A DNA stretch of 64,000 bases, from NCBI GenBank assembly GCA_963556145.1, contig OY744462.1:5394001-5458000 (forward strand). Reading direction: 5' to 3'. Source of the DNA: Hygrocybe punicea. Taxonomy: Eukaryota > Basidiomycota > Agaricomycetes > Agaricales > Hygrophoraceae. Each line of letters starts with the position of its first letter. The first letter of the stretch is position 1. Below are positions 14,215 to 25,724 of this stretch, one piece after another. A program made the translations under genes and the position numbers. The notes beneath the pieces are model-generated. The model was not told the origin of the DNA. It saw nothing but the letters and a program-made list of their open reading frames with translations, and searched no databases.

Positions 14215-16143
14215 ATGACCCTGCCCTCGAATATTTCATCGCATGAAGGTCGCACGGGCCTCTTGGGCGACGCTTTTGCTTTGCCCACCAACAGGAGCAT
14301 CGGGGCTAGCCGGTGTGGAGCCGATCGAGGTCAGTTCCTGGGGAAATCACCGTGATGCTGCACTGATGTGTTGAATTCCGGGGAACTCACCGACAACTCC
14401 ATTAATCACAGAGGACGAACCATGCACCTATTTATGCGGAAACTCCCTGGGACCGCTACCAAGGAGGTCTGAAGTGTTAGTTCAGGAGGAATTTCGTGTA
14501 TGGCAAACACGGTAAGCATCTTCAGAGTGTGCTGTCGTAATAACGCACAGAGCGTAAACCCTTGTCACATTCTCAGTGCCGTCGAGGGTCATTTCTCTCA
14601 CCCCCATGGTAGGGAGTGGACCAACCTTACCGATCATGTCACACCACTGCTTGCAGAAATCGTAGGTGAGTCGAGGGAATAAACAATCCTCACACATACA
14701 CAACTACTACTAGTAAGACTTCAACGACCCTTAGACGGAGTTTTCTGTAGGCGCAAAGGAGAAGGAAGTCGCATGCATGGGCACGTTGACCGCAAATTTA
14801 CACCTCATGATGACCACGTTCTACAAGCCCACTGCGGAACGGTACAAGATCTTATGTGAGGCTAAAGCATTTCCCTCGGACCAAGTGAGTTCGATCTCCT
14901 TCTCCTTCTCTCAAATTATTGCTTCTTTTTTCGTTGAATAATGGTGACCCCCAGTATGCCCTCACTTCGCAAGCGCTTTTACATGGACTGGATCCTGAGA
15001 CTGCTATCGTTGAACTCACCCCCAGGGAAGGCGAGTACACCCTGAGAGAAGAAGACATTTTAGACACCATCGCGAAAGATGGCCCCTCGATTGCCCTGGT
15101 CCTTATGAGTGGCGTTCAGTACTATACGGGACAGTACTTCCCCATCGAGTCTATTACTCGTAAGGCTAAAGCACAGGTTAGTAAGTTCATGTCGTGTGGG
15201 CTTTACGTATGCCCTTAATCCCAATGCAACGCTTCTTCTAGACACGTCATTTCATTTTTCGCCGCCTATTTGTCTGTTCTTTGCCGTAACGCTCATTTCT
15301 GATATTGGTTCTTTGCACCAGGGATGCATGTGTGGATGGGATCTCGCGCACGCGGTGGGGAACGTGCCCCTGTATTTGCATAACTGGGACGTCGATTTCG
15401 CTGTCTGGTGCACTTACAAATACCTCAATTCGGGACCGGGCGGTATTGGTGCCCTTTTCATCCATGAAAAGTGGGACGACAGCGAGAAACCAAAGTGCGA
15501 GTTATCCCCTCTATTTAACATTGCATATCTTTTGCACACCTGTCACCTTCTTGTTCTATTCACATTTTTGTGATGCAGGTTAGCTGGGTGGTGGGGTAGT
15601 CTCTCGTCCACGCGATTCGCCATGTTGCCCACTTTCTCGCCCACCCGGGGTGCTCAAGGCTACCAGCAGTCCAACCCATCCGTCTTGGCCACGGTGTCCC
15701 TCTTGGGGTCGCTCCAAGTCTTCAAGGAGGCAGGCATGATGCAGCCGCTTAGAAAACGATCAATCGAGCTGACGGCCACGTTGGAGACGTTATTCGTGCA
15801 GTCAAGGTTCTTCGTACCTCTGAAAGAAATAACGGCTAGATATCCGGAGAAGGAACTGACAGGTGCTGGGGTTACCGCTAGAAAACCCGGTTTCACGATC
15901 ATCACTCCGAGCGACCCAGTTGCGCGTGGCGCGATGTTGTCGTTGCTTATCCTACCGCTCACGGAAACGGGAATTATGGGGAAAGTTTTCGACACGTTGA
16001 TGAGCTTCGGCGTTGTCGGCGACAAGAGGGAACCGAACGTGATACGGTTGTCGCCCGCTCCATTATTCAATTCCATTGACGACTGCCAACGCGCGGCGAA
16101 TGCCCTGGAAAGAGGGTTCGAATTGCTATCAGAAAGCCAGTAA
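14215..16143 (+). CDS. BNA5: Kynureninase (PLP-dependent)
   Basis: It cleaves 3-hydroxykynurenine to 3-hydroxyanthranilate and alanine in the cytosol. The model starts at ATG 14215. The first exon ends near 14328, and its phase-1 donor joins the exon with [15 protein letters not shown], the conserved N-terminal motif. Later exons supply [83 protein letters not shown] and [17 protein letters not shown] with the PLP-binding Lys. They are followed by LAGWWGS and the small-domain ending that stops at 16143. The N-terminal 35 aa are less conserved, so the start is the least certain part. The neighbours upstream and downstream act one step later or earlier on the same substrates. Confidence 0.93.
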
Positions 16144-16174
16144 AGTTATAATATACAATCATCCGTGTATACAT

Positions 16175-17088
16175 TTATGGATTGGAATGACGCCGTTGGT
16201 CCTCTAATATGAAACTTCCAACAATATGAATATAGGGTTCTCCACGGAGGACTATATTATGTTCTTCATCAAGCTGGTCCATATTTCTGAAGACCAGGTT
16301 ATCCGCCTGCTCAGCAATGTCTGCGTGCAGCTGACACAAGTGTTTATAAATTGCGTCGCTTTGTACTTGATCTACAAGAGAGTCTCCTTTAGAGTGTATC
16401 ACCAGCCATCTCATCTGAGGCCTGGATGTTCTCAACGAGAAGGTTGTCGTTGAGAATTCGGTATAGGACTCCCGTGATCCAAACGCAGCTTCCACAAAGA
16501 ACTCGCGATAGCTGGGAAAACTTGAGAGTAAAAGGTCAAGATCATAAACCCCCTCCGACATCACGATTGCCTGGATGTTGTCAAAGAGAGACGTGGGGGG
16601 CGTTAGGGAGGGAGTCGGGTCCGAAGAATCGAGGAAGATGGAGGCCAGCATATGTGCGCTGCAGCTGTGGCCTATCAGATAAATTTTACGTGGGTCATAC
16701 GGGGGCGGGCCTTGTCCATGCGGACCATTCCAGGTTACGAGAAAGGCGAGGAACCGCAAGATGTCTTCTGCGTGAGAGGGATGACGGAGATGATCTTCTC
16801 GTACTGGATTCATCGGAGTGAGCCGATAGTTGGGTACAGCGACGATAAAGCTGGTGAAGGAGACCAGCCGTCGAGCTAATATGCTGTGATCCGCCTTGTC
16901 CTCACTGTCGCCGTGATGAGTTGAGAATGTGAAGAGTGGTGCTAGGCTCACGCTCTCCAAGCCCCGCCGTGCACAAAGCATATTACGGGTACGGGAGTGG
17001 AGGAAGAGAGTGGAAAGTAAAGGTCAAATTCCCTGAAAGGATCACGAAATGGCAATGAAGTGTACGGGATGTCCACGGATCGGTCCAT
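16175..17088 (-). CDS. BNA7: Kynurenine formamidase (alpha/beta hydrolase)
   Basis: It hydrolyses N-formylkynurenine to kynurenine and formate. Two exons (17088-16952 and 16904-16175) splice in phase to 288 aa. The oxyanion motif HGGAW lies near residue 40 in the small first exon. The nucleophile elbow is GHSCSA, the acid Asp is in HSKGDSLVD, and the His is in DEEHNIVLRG. The segment AVPNYRLTPMNP and the C-terminal layout match fungal BNA7-type formamidases. Other small alpha/beta-hydrolase esterases look similar; the catalytic set and its place 31 bp from the kynureninase stop favour formamidase. It is convergent with kynureninase. Confidence 0.85.
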
Positions 17089-17754
17089 AACAAGATTAAG
17101 TACATAAATAAATAAATAAATAAATAAATCGGTGCATCATTATCACACCACGTGATCAATGACGCGCCTTGAAGTTAATGATGTCACGTCCAAACCCCCC
17201 AGCGTATTTAAAAAGCCGTCGAGCTCATTGGTTCACCCACCTATTATTCTCTAAAAGATGCTCACTGGATCAGACATCTGTAAAGTGTGTGGTCTTCCGG
17301 CAACACACTTTTTTTTTTCATTCACTCATTTGTCATGCTCTAGATCATGTATGTTTTGGCAGTCTACTCACATCCAAGTTACCAGCCTTGACTGCTTACC
17401 AGCTTCGCCATATTGCTGCCCCCTCTGGGTGTTTTCCTTGAGCGCGGGTGCGGGATAGATTTGCTGTGCGTAACAAATTATTTTGTAGTCGCCATTCTGA
17501 CACTTGACACTGCATCCAGTATCAATATCGGTTTGACACTGCTCGGATATATCCCTGGGATTATCCATGGCACGAGCATCTCAATTTATTCGCCGCAACG
17601 AATCGCTGACACCTCCCCAACAGCATTATACATTATTCTCAAGTACTAGCACTGAGCTTTACGTGATCTTTACTTTCTCATCCGCTCAGAGACTCTTCTA
17701 TCCCATGGTAGACAGTTAGCATCTCATCTGTACTACAAGCCAAAAAAGACAATT
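17089..17754. other. Intergenic with a simple repeat and a possible small transcript
   Basis: An (AAAT)n repeat lies at 17104-17129. A TATA-like GTATTTAAAAA near 17203-17213 is followed about 45 bp later by ATG at 17258. The frame from it (66 codons, Cys-rich start TGSDICKVCGLPATHFF) has no family match and no CaaX ending, so it is not a clear pheromone precursor. The 3' end of eIF2B epsilon lies just beyond. Confidence 0.4.
17104..17129. repeat. AAAT tetranucleotide microsatellite
   Basis: Six or more near-perfect tandem copies lie upstream of the formamidase start. Confidence 0.9.
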
Positions 17755-20526
17755 TTATTCACTCTCTTCTTCACTCTCCTGCTCGTCAAATTGCTCTATC
17801 ATACGTTTACCAACGTCCCAGCATCTCTTCATATTGTCCAGCTGCGGACCTGGCTTTACGCCCTCACCACGGGATATCGCTTGGCCGTGCCACGCTCGAA
17901 TGTTATCCTCCTCCACAATGTCATCCTGGTAAAGCGCCGCCAGTACTTGTCCAAAAAGAGGTAGGCGTTCAGAGGATGCACAATGAACCTATCAATACGG
18001 ATCATTCAGCACCGCATATTCATATCGGTCAAGGCAAAATGCGTACCTGAAGAACAGTAACCGTCTCCACCCCATCCACCCCACCAATTTTGTTGATGAG
18101 TTCCCCCCACCTACTGACAACCGCGGCGATCTCCTTTCGTTGTGCTGCAACATCGCCTCGCACGACTCTGATCCGTTCTACAATGGCCGCGATCACAGCC
18201 TCACGAACGCGTATCAACGGCACATTACTCGCCATTCGCAGTGTCTTGAGCTCCACGGCCGCATTATCCAAGGAATGGTCCTCGGCGAACGCACGATCGA
18301 GAGATTGCTTCACTTCCGTTTGGAATTCAGACTCGGCCATGGTAGTGGTGAGCGAGAGCGGAAGAGAAGTTTCTGAGGAGGACGTGAGCAAGCCGACATT
18401 GAAGCTCGACGAAGATTCCCCGTCTTCAGAAGACGATTCAGACTCTTCCGAAGAAGTTACAGAACCATCGTCTTGCCATTCCAAGTCGGACGCATCGTCA
18501 CCTATTACAAAACAAAGAGAGTTTAGAAGGACACGGAGGAGTGAAAAAAAAAATTGAATAGAGAGGAACCTATGCGCATAAATCGCTGGTTCTTGTGATT
18601 CTCTGGACTCTCAGGGTCGTCTTCGTCATCACCTGTGTGTCTTGGCCATACAAGTGCATTCGAGTCTCGCCCTAGCGTCACAGAGACCGAGTGTTGGTCT
18701 TACAAAAAGAGTTGAGCACACAGATCATGAATTACGAGAGGGGGGGGTTTTTTTTTTTGGCTTACTAGCTTCAACCTCTTCCAAGTCTGAATCCTCGTCT
18801 TCCAGTTCGACTGTCTCCGAAGTATTCCTTTTCTTCGACAATCTCTCGAACGGCAGAAGGTGTGCTTCAGGACCTATCACGACGCCATCGCCAATCAAGC
18901 ACCCTCTGTCTACTTTGCTTTTTTCTTTGATGACGACCCCTGTGCCAATGATACTGCGCTCGATGACGCATGCTGGGCCAACGGTTGTGCCATCAAAGAG
19001 ATAAGAGTCCTGGATGATACTACCGGCCCCAATCGTACAATTCTTGCCTATCACAGAGGCGATAATTTGGGCATGGTCGGAGATTTTGGTGGATGATCCA
19101 ATGAGGGAGTTGTTTCCGATTTTACTAGTTCTGTACATCAAGAGAGAGAGAAATGCCAATGTGAGCCCATATGCAGAGGGGGAGATGGAAAGAAAGCGCA
19201 TATATGTACCGAGATAGAACAACGGAGTTGTCTTTTGCGATGTACTTGTTGCCGCGGATGTGCTCATAGAGATGGCCCCCGGGATGGTTGTCGTCTGGTA
19301 CTAGTGGGAATGTCCACCGCGAGAGAATGTCCTTGCTAACGAAAGAAAAAAAAACAAGTTGTAGTGTCAGGAGGGGATCGCCGTCTGCAGCAGTTCAAAT
19401 TTTACCTGACAGACTCGTAGCTTTTAGTGTCTTTGACACGTGCGGCGTATCCCTCCTTGACGATATAGCAATATATGTTCTTCATGAGCAAGTCGGACGT
19501 AAGCACCCCGTGAACAAAATCTCTCCTAATGTCTGAGTAATCGAAGTTGTCCTGGAACAAGGATGGGACCTGATGACAAAAACCAAAAAAAAATCAACGA
19601 CCACGCTTACGGCAACTGTGATGGCGAGCACTCACCTCGGCAGAGCATACGTCGACGCAACAGTCAACGAGGTCATTGCGGATCACGACCTCGGGGTGTG
19701 TCTCCAGGATCCCGCGAGGGATCCGCGCAACCATCGTTGGAGGGTACCCTAGAACAGGGATATAATGCAGGCACTCGGAGGTCTCCCTGTCGAGCACAAA
19801 CACGGACGAGTCGCCCCGAGACCTGTTCCCCATGCCATGCCATGCCATTCAGTCTTACACACACACACACACATGCGTGAAATAACGGAGGTAGGGACAC
19901 GCACCGTGTGCGGTGGCGGGCGCCGCTTTCCTTGACGACCATGGTCATGATCGCGTCCTTATTGGTACGGCGCCGCTCCTTGTGTACGCGCACTACGTCG
20001 TCGATGCGTACATTGCTCACCAGGTCGCCGGCGACGAGGACAAAGTCCGATGTGACGATCCCGCGCATGTAGATGTCGCGCATCGCGTCACCCATCGAGA
20101 ACGTCTCCTTGGCTGTCATGATTGGTACGATCTTGAGGCCCGAGCTGGGGTCGGACCATTTCGATTCTCTGTTGGTGGGTTAGATTGGCGAGAAAGCAGC
20201 AATGCAAGCCCGCACGTACCTTATGGCAGCTTTAACGAGCTCGGCGTGGGATCGACAAATGACAAAGATCTCCTGCACGCCTGCTAGAGCGAGACTCTCA
20301 AAGGTCCAATCCAGCAGCGGTGCATTACAGATCGGAAGTAGACACTGAAAGAATCATCAATATGATGTCGTTCGAGTGCTTCGCGAGAAAGACTTACTCT
20401 CGGCTTTTCCGTGGTCAATGGTTTGAATCTCTTGTTGAAACTATCAGCAAGGACGACGGCTTGTAGGACTTCCTCGTCTTCAGCAATAAGTCTTTCCTTT
20501 CCTTTACCCAAATGTTTTGGTGCCAT
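17755..20526 (-). CDS. GCD6: Translation initiation factor eIF2B subunit epsilon
   Basis: The catalytic subunit of the guanine-nucleotide exchange factor for eIF2, in the cytosol. It begins MAPKHLGKGKERLIAED. The N-terminal nucleotidyltransferase-like domain includes QAVVLADSFNKRFKPLT, WTFESLALAGVQEIFVI and FVLVAGDLVSN. A left-handed beta-helix with hexapeptide repeats follows (SLIGSSTKISDHAQI, GKNCTIGAGSIIQDS, GCLIGDGVVIGPEAHLLP). An acidic Ser-rich linker (SSEESESSSEDGESSSS) comes before the C-terminal W2/eIF5C domain, ending WDVGKRMIEQFDEQESEEE with a short acidic tail. The W2 domain carries the exchange activity, and its acidic-aromatic boxes contact eIF2beta. The gene is split by about ten short introns; I checked the start (20526) and stop (17757-17755) but not each border. 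Confidence 0.93.
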
Positions 20527-21000
20527 GTTGTCTCAAATTGACTCGTGATCGATAAAAAAATAGTTTGATTTGACAAGTCCGAATCATCACCCAAAATTAT
20601 TCAAGTAAAAACGAGATGCAGATGTTCATAATGACTGCAAGTGACTACGTGGTGCGCTGAGGACATAAGGGAGCACGATTTGATAAAGAAAATAGGGGGT
20701 ATGAGTGCGGACCAAGGGATCGCTATTAGATGGAATACGGATCGGGGGAATGGGTTCGTGAGATCATGGAGGATGTGAAGTAAAAGAAAGAAGAAAAAAA
20801 AAACGGTAACGTCAAACAAAAAACTGGACCCAATGCGTAGTTTAGGAAAGAAAAGCAAGGACGAGCAATCCACGAAACATTATCATGATTGAGATAAGCG
20901 GTGATGTGTGATAAAGATCAAGCTGGAAAAAATGACGAGGGGGGAGGTGAGAAGATCATAACATTCATTCGTTAGTTTGAATAGTCCAGAGACAAGGATA
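20527..21000. other. Intergenic: eIF2B epsilon promoter and 3' flank of the next gene
   Basis: A-rich and G-rich runs, no gene seen. A 90-codon hydrophobic frame at 20601-20873 (minus) is T-rich and likely chance. Confidence 0.5.
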
Positions 21001-22192
21001 TTATGCCGCGGCCGCTACGACGGGAGCAGCAGCCTCGATGGGATTTGCGGCAACTTCCTCTGCGGCTGGGGCAGCCGGTTGAGCGTCAGCGTTGGACTGG
21101 GATGCAGGGTTCTCGAGAGGAGCGACAGGAGTGGGTTCGTCGATCACAGGTGGATTTTCATCAACCTTGGCAGGGGTTGCGACCTCTTGCTTCGGCTTTG
21201 ATTGGAACAAATTGGTAAACCGTCCAGAGAGTCGACGACCAAGCTTGGCCTTGAGCGATATTTCCTCCTTCTCCTTCTTTTCGTCCTGCTGATGGTGACA
21301 GGTAAGGAAGGAGGTATCACCGACGAGATTGAGAAGATGGAATGACCTTTGGTTCTTTCGAATCCTTGACCTCCTCGACCGCCTTCGCCTCTTCGGGCTT
21401 TGGCTCGGCGGGGGTTTCGGCGACGGCGGTCTCACTGAAGTTTACACATTAGCAGAGACTAGATTTGATGCACGAAAGACACCGACGTCACGGGCTCAGC
21501 GGGAACCTCGGGAGCGGGAGTCTCTTCAGGAGCAGCCTCTTTGACGGGCTCGTCAGATGATGCGGACTACGTTTTAGGTTAATGAAGTGAGATATAGCGT
21601 GGGAAGGAAGTAGTCATACAGCCTCCTTCTTGTCGTCCTTTTTCTTGGGGCTCTTTGGGACCTTGACCTTCTTGTCCGACTTGGTCTTGTCCTTGTCCTT
21701 GTCAGTCTTGAAGGGAGCAAGAAGTTTTGCGAGGAAGGCACCAGGACTCCTGGGCCTATCCTCCTTCTTCGCTGCCTCGGCGTCGGACGCGGGCTGAAAG
21801 GTGGGATAAATACAAGGAGATGGATTCAAGAACAAGTGACCAACAGTCGTGTCCACCTTGATTGGCTCTGTTGCTGCTGGTTCAGCTTGGGGGGCAGGTT
21901 CGGCAGCAGCGGGTTCTGCAACTACGGGAGTTTCCTGGGAGAATTGAATGAGGGGAAAAATACAAAAAAAAAAACGTGGTGGCAGGTACCTCGACCTTGG
22001 CTTCTTCCTTGACGGGCTCCTAGTGAAAAAATAAATATATAAAAAATGAGGAAATGTAAGGAAGTGAAGTCAGTAGCATACGGGAACAGCGGCAGGGGTC
22101 TCGACCACAGGAGCCTCTGAGACTGCGGGAGTCTCGGATTTAACCTCTTCGATGGCGGGTGGGGGAGCGGGTACGGTGTCAGTTGAGGACAT
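21001..22192 (-). CDS. Ala/Pro/Glu/Lys-rich low-complexity protein
   Basis: The start MSSTDTVPAPPPAIEEVKSE (22192) and stop (21003-21001) frame a gene cut by about seven short introns into small exons, all rich in A, P, E, K and V. Two islands look less random: SPGAFLAKLLAPFKT next to a Lys/Asp-rich tract (DKDKDKTKSDKKVKVPKSPK), and SLKAKLGRRLSGRFTNLFQS. Both are amphipathic and basic and could bind membrane or a partner; this is inference. No signal peptide, TM segment or enzyme motif is visible. I believe similar proteins occur in other mushrooms but cannot name a family. Introns near 21302-21344, 21435-21490 and 21567-21620 are approximate. Confidence 0.6.
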
Positions 22193-23520
22193 TATTTTTA
22201 AAAAAAATGTACTGCGTGGGCTGGACGAAGATGTGAGACGTTGAGCGAAGGGGGAGAGGGGGAAGGGACGTACGTGGAAGGAGAGAAGAGGGACGTGCTA
22301 CGCCAATGGGGAGAATAGAAAGAGGGAGCAGATAGGGATGAAACTGTTTTCGCAGCCTTCTTATCCGTATTTGGCGCTCGTTTACCTGAACAAACAAAGG
22401 ATAGAACCCTATTCCACTTATTGCTTTTCAGGGTCCATTTTTTACACACTCCGACAATGCTCTCGCACGGACCTTTATCATAGGCTGTCCGTAGAGTTGA
22501 TGGCGTCCGGTGCTGCTCGGTGGTGCAGACGACACCCGCAACCGCCAGCGCAACCGCCATGGCGGGGGCAGACATTCATGCACGTTAATCCGGTTCCCAT
22601 GCCATCGATGAATCAGGAAGCTCGCGTGATCATGTGAGTTTGCGCTACGCTCCATGTGGAAATATTTGTCGTGATCTATTACGGGTCCAGGCCTGGGAAG
22701 AATCTGATGATACACTGTGATTCACTGTGCTGTTCACTGCATGGCCTCACGGCTCAGCGCAGCGCTCAGTGCTCTCTATTGAATGGAGTCAGAAACACTC
22801 GTGTCAATTCCGAGTCCCGCCCGATCACATTGTCTCACCCTCTGCGGATGATCCGTGCGAGTGCATACGTCATTGCAAATACTGTCCACTTCGCTACGAT
22901 GAAACCCGTCTTACTCTAGCCCTTGCTTTCTCCGTTGCTTTCTTCGCCGCCATCCGTCTTCGTTGCGGTCGTCTGGCACAAGTTGCACAACGAGACCAAT
23001 CACCTCGCCCTCAATGCCATGTATTCACAATTCACTTTCTTCTCTAGGTATGGATGACTTTGGGAGCGGTCCTTGGTCTCTGGGCAGCTACTGCAACTCT
23101 CTTGCAGCTTTTTACTATTAACAGGAAGAATAGGTTTATTCTGCTTACTGTTATCAAATTTCATTTCCAATTTGTTGAATGTATGTTGAATGGTAGGTCT
23201 GATAAGTAGGACTTTGACTGCTTTGCATCAAACCAGTCATAATATCAAAATAAACTGGGAAAGTCATCTAGCCTTAAATTAATTAAATTAATAATTTGTG
23301 AATTTATGAGAAAAATGCCTACAACTTGCATAACAAACTATTTCCAGCAGGGTTGAATGGCTGGATGGGTTGTTCCCATTGGAATCTTGTATTATGATGT
23401 GCTGGTCTCAGGAATGCAGTCATAAGACTGACTATATCCTTATAATGCAGTCTAAATCCAATTTGGAAATTTCCGAGAGTATGTTGTGGCCATGAATATT
23501 GCATGAATGCTATTGTAACT
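22193..23520. other. Long intergenic stretch with an AT-rich distal half
   Basis: The first 900 bp have mixed composition. From about 23090 to 23520 the DNA becomes AT-rich, resembling 1250-2035. Open frames here (up to 125 codons) match no family and lack plausible splice structure. Confidence 0.45.
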
Positions 23521-25544
23521 TCATGTCATATTGGCATTTTTTGAATCTTGATACTTTCTGGGTGGCGGTCGCAAGCCCTTGGCCCTCATCCGCCTACGCT
23601 TCGCATCTGCGTAACGCAAGTATATCAGTATTCCATATTCTCCGTAAAACTCAATCGACAAACCTTCCAGATACGGCCTATCCTCCTCCGAATCGAACCC
23701 AACGTCATCCCCTTTCTCCTCCGCAGGCACATTCCCACCCATCTCTACCTTTTCCTTCTCCTCCGCGGACTGCGCCTTGGTTCTCCGTCGTTCCACCTTA
23801 AACTTCGCCACGTAGAACCCGTCCATGTTGTGCACATGCGGGTAGAATCGCCTCGTTAATCCTAAACTGGTGTCGAACGTCTTCCCGCGGTACTTGCTGT
23901 ATCCCTCCCGGCCAAACTCGAGCCCTGTATCCACGAGCTTCGCATTCGGGCGCTTCCGCAGCGCATAGTCCACCACCGCCTCATTTTCGTCCACCATCAC
24001 GGAACACGTCGAGTACACGGCATAGCCTCCCGTTTTGGACTCGGGGCTGACGCTGTCGATGGCGCATAAAATGAGCTGCTTTTGCAGGTGCGAAAGAAGC
24101 GTGAAATCGCGTTCCGACTGGGCCGAGAGCGTGGTCAGTCCGTGTGCATACATGTCAAGGTTGGGGGGAGAAAAAAAAACCTTGTTAATCTTTACGCTGG
24201 CATCCTTACTGATGACCCCCGTTCCGCTGCAAGGGGCATCTAGTAACACCCTATCGAACCCGCCCATCACCTTTGGGAATTCCCTCCCATCGTAAGAGCA
24301 TACCACGACGTTTTTGCACCCTAATCTGTGCACATTCGCAGTGAGACTTTTCGTACGTTCCTTGTTGGCATCGTTTGCGAATACCACACCAGTGTTTTGG
24401 AGCAGTGCAGCAATGTGCGTCGTTTTGCCCCCAGGAGCAGATGCCATGTCCAAAACACGCTCATTCGGCTGGGGGGCGAGGGCAATGACGGGGAGGAATG
24501 ATGACGCTGCTTGGAGCATGTAATGGCCCGCAAGGTATTCCGGGGTCGCACCTGATCTGATTAAATACACTAGGCTCATGATGGTCATGTACGAGACTGC
24601 ATTACCTATTGGAACACTACTTTCAAATACTTGCAGCCCGACGTTTGTCCACTTGCCGATGGGCTCCAAGTTTACGCCTCTGTTCACGAGCGTTTGCGCA
24701 AGATCTCGCCGCCTCGTACGAAGAGTGTTGGTGCGGATTGTCACTGGTCGGGCGACTTCATTCGCTTCGAAAAACTCAACTGCCTTGTTCATGTGTTTAT
24801 TGTAAACGTACAGAAAACAGCTATGCGGAGAAAAAGAAACCCCACACACCTCAGCAACTGGGAACAGCAAAAAAAGCTTTTCGGCCAGGTATTGGTTGTA
24901 ACCGTAATAACTAGCGATATCCGAAATCAACTGCTCAACATACTCTGACCGCGAGCTTTCGGGAGACAATAGTCAAACAGACGCGACAAGAATTAAGAAT
25001 TCACTTACCGTCGTCCTTTTGCCGCCAATTTTTTGGACTTGCCCAACATCCTCACGCACTCCCGCATCCGTCTTTGCATAGCGTGCACGTCATTGCCAGT
25101 TTCATCCTCCTCTTCCTCGAAATCATCGTCTTCATCTCCAACTTCCTCTCCCCCTTCTCTCACTGCTGCCTGCTGCTGCTCCTCCACGTCGAGCTCAGCT
25201 TCCGCCAGAGCTTCTGCGTCTAGTGCACGGGAGCGTGCTTCCATGTTCGCCATTGTCACAGGCTCGTCGTCGTCGTCTGTATCGTTTTCGACAGAATCTC
25301 CTTGTTCGTCGTCGCCGTCGTCGTCGTCGTCTTCGTCGTCGTCGGCATCGTTTTCGCTATCATCTTCGTCGGAAAAGATGTTTGGTGGGGTAGGAATAAC
25401 GTTGTCCTTCTTCACTTTCTTCGCTGCGATACCAACGTCCTCCTTCCCATCGTGTTTCCGCTTGCCTGATGGCTTGCTCGAGGGCCAAGCCTTGGGTGTA
25501 AGCGGTTCCGGAGCCCCTTGCTTGTTCTTTGCCCGCCGACCCAT
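23521..25544 (-). CDS. NOP2: 25S rRNA (cytosine-C5)-methyltransferase NOP2
   Basis: A nucleolar SAM-dependent enzyme that methylates a cytosine in large-subunit rRNA and is needed for 60S maturation. Exon 1 (25544-25009) encodes a Lys-rich then very acidic N-terminus, from MGRRAKNKQGAPEP to KKLAAKG. The catalytic region has RPVTIRTNTLRTRRRDL, ATPEYLAGHYMLQAASSF, the SAM site VLDMASAPGGKTTHIAAL, FANDANKERTKSL, the motif LLDAPCSGTGVISKD, and YSTCSVMVDENEAVVDYAL with the second catalytic Cys. It continues to RRFYPHVHNMDGFYVAKF. Compared with the family, segments near 24830, 24585, 24170 and 23640 are extra and have splice-like ends. They are introns that happen to keep the frame open, so the long frame at 23521-24969 overstates the protein. 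The C-terminus is DAKRRRMRAKGLRPPPRKYQD. Confidence 0.93.
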
Positions 25545-25724
25545 GGTAAAGATTTTGCGGTAAAACTTCTGAGCGGCACGCTGTGATTGTGCACGTGGGT
25601 ACTAATAATAGTGTGCTACTAATAGACGAGGTGCCTATACGCGAACTCTAGTTGACGGTCCCCCTATGCGCACTACACTCACCCGGTAAAGTGAAGATCT
25701 CAAAGGTCACAACCTCCATTCGAC
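25545..25724. promoter_or_regulatory. Divergent promoter of NOP2 and the proton channel gene
   Basis: 180 bp between opposing start codons. No specific site could be assigned. Confidence 0.45.

Noticed and set aside
17104..17129. Possible telomere-like or origin repeat
   Set aside because: It is a plain AAAT microsatellite without other origin or telomere features.
17258..17458. Possible mating pheromone precursor
   Set aside because: Small and near a TATA box, but there is no C-terminal CaaX box and no nearby pheromone receptor gene.
25033..25563. A 176-codon Ser-rich plus-strand frame
   Set aside because: It is the complement of the Asp/Glu-rich NOP2 N-terminus; runs of Ser come from reading GAC/GAT repeats backwards.
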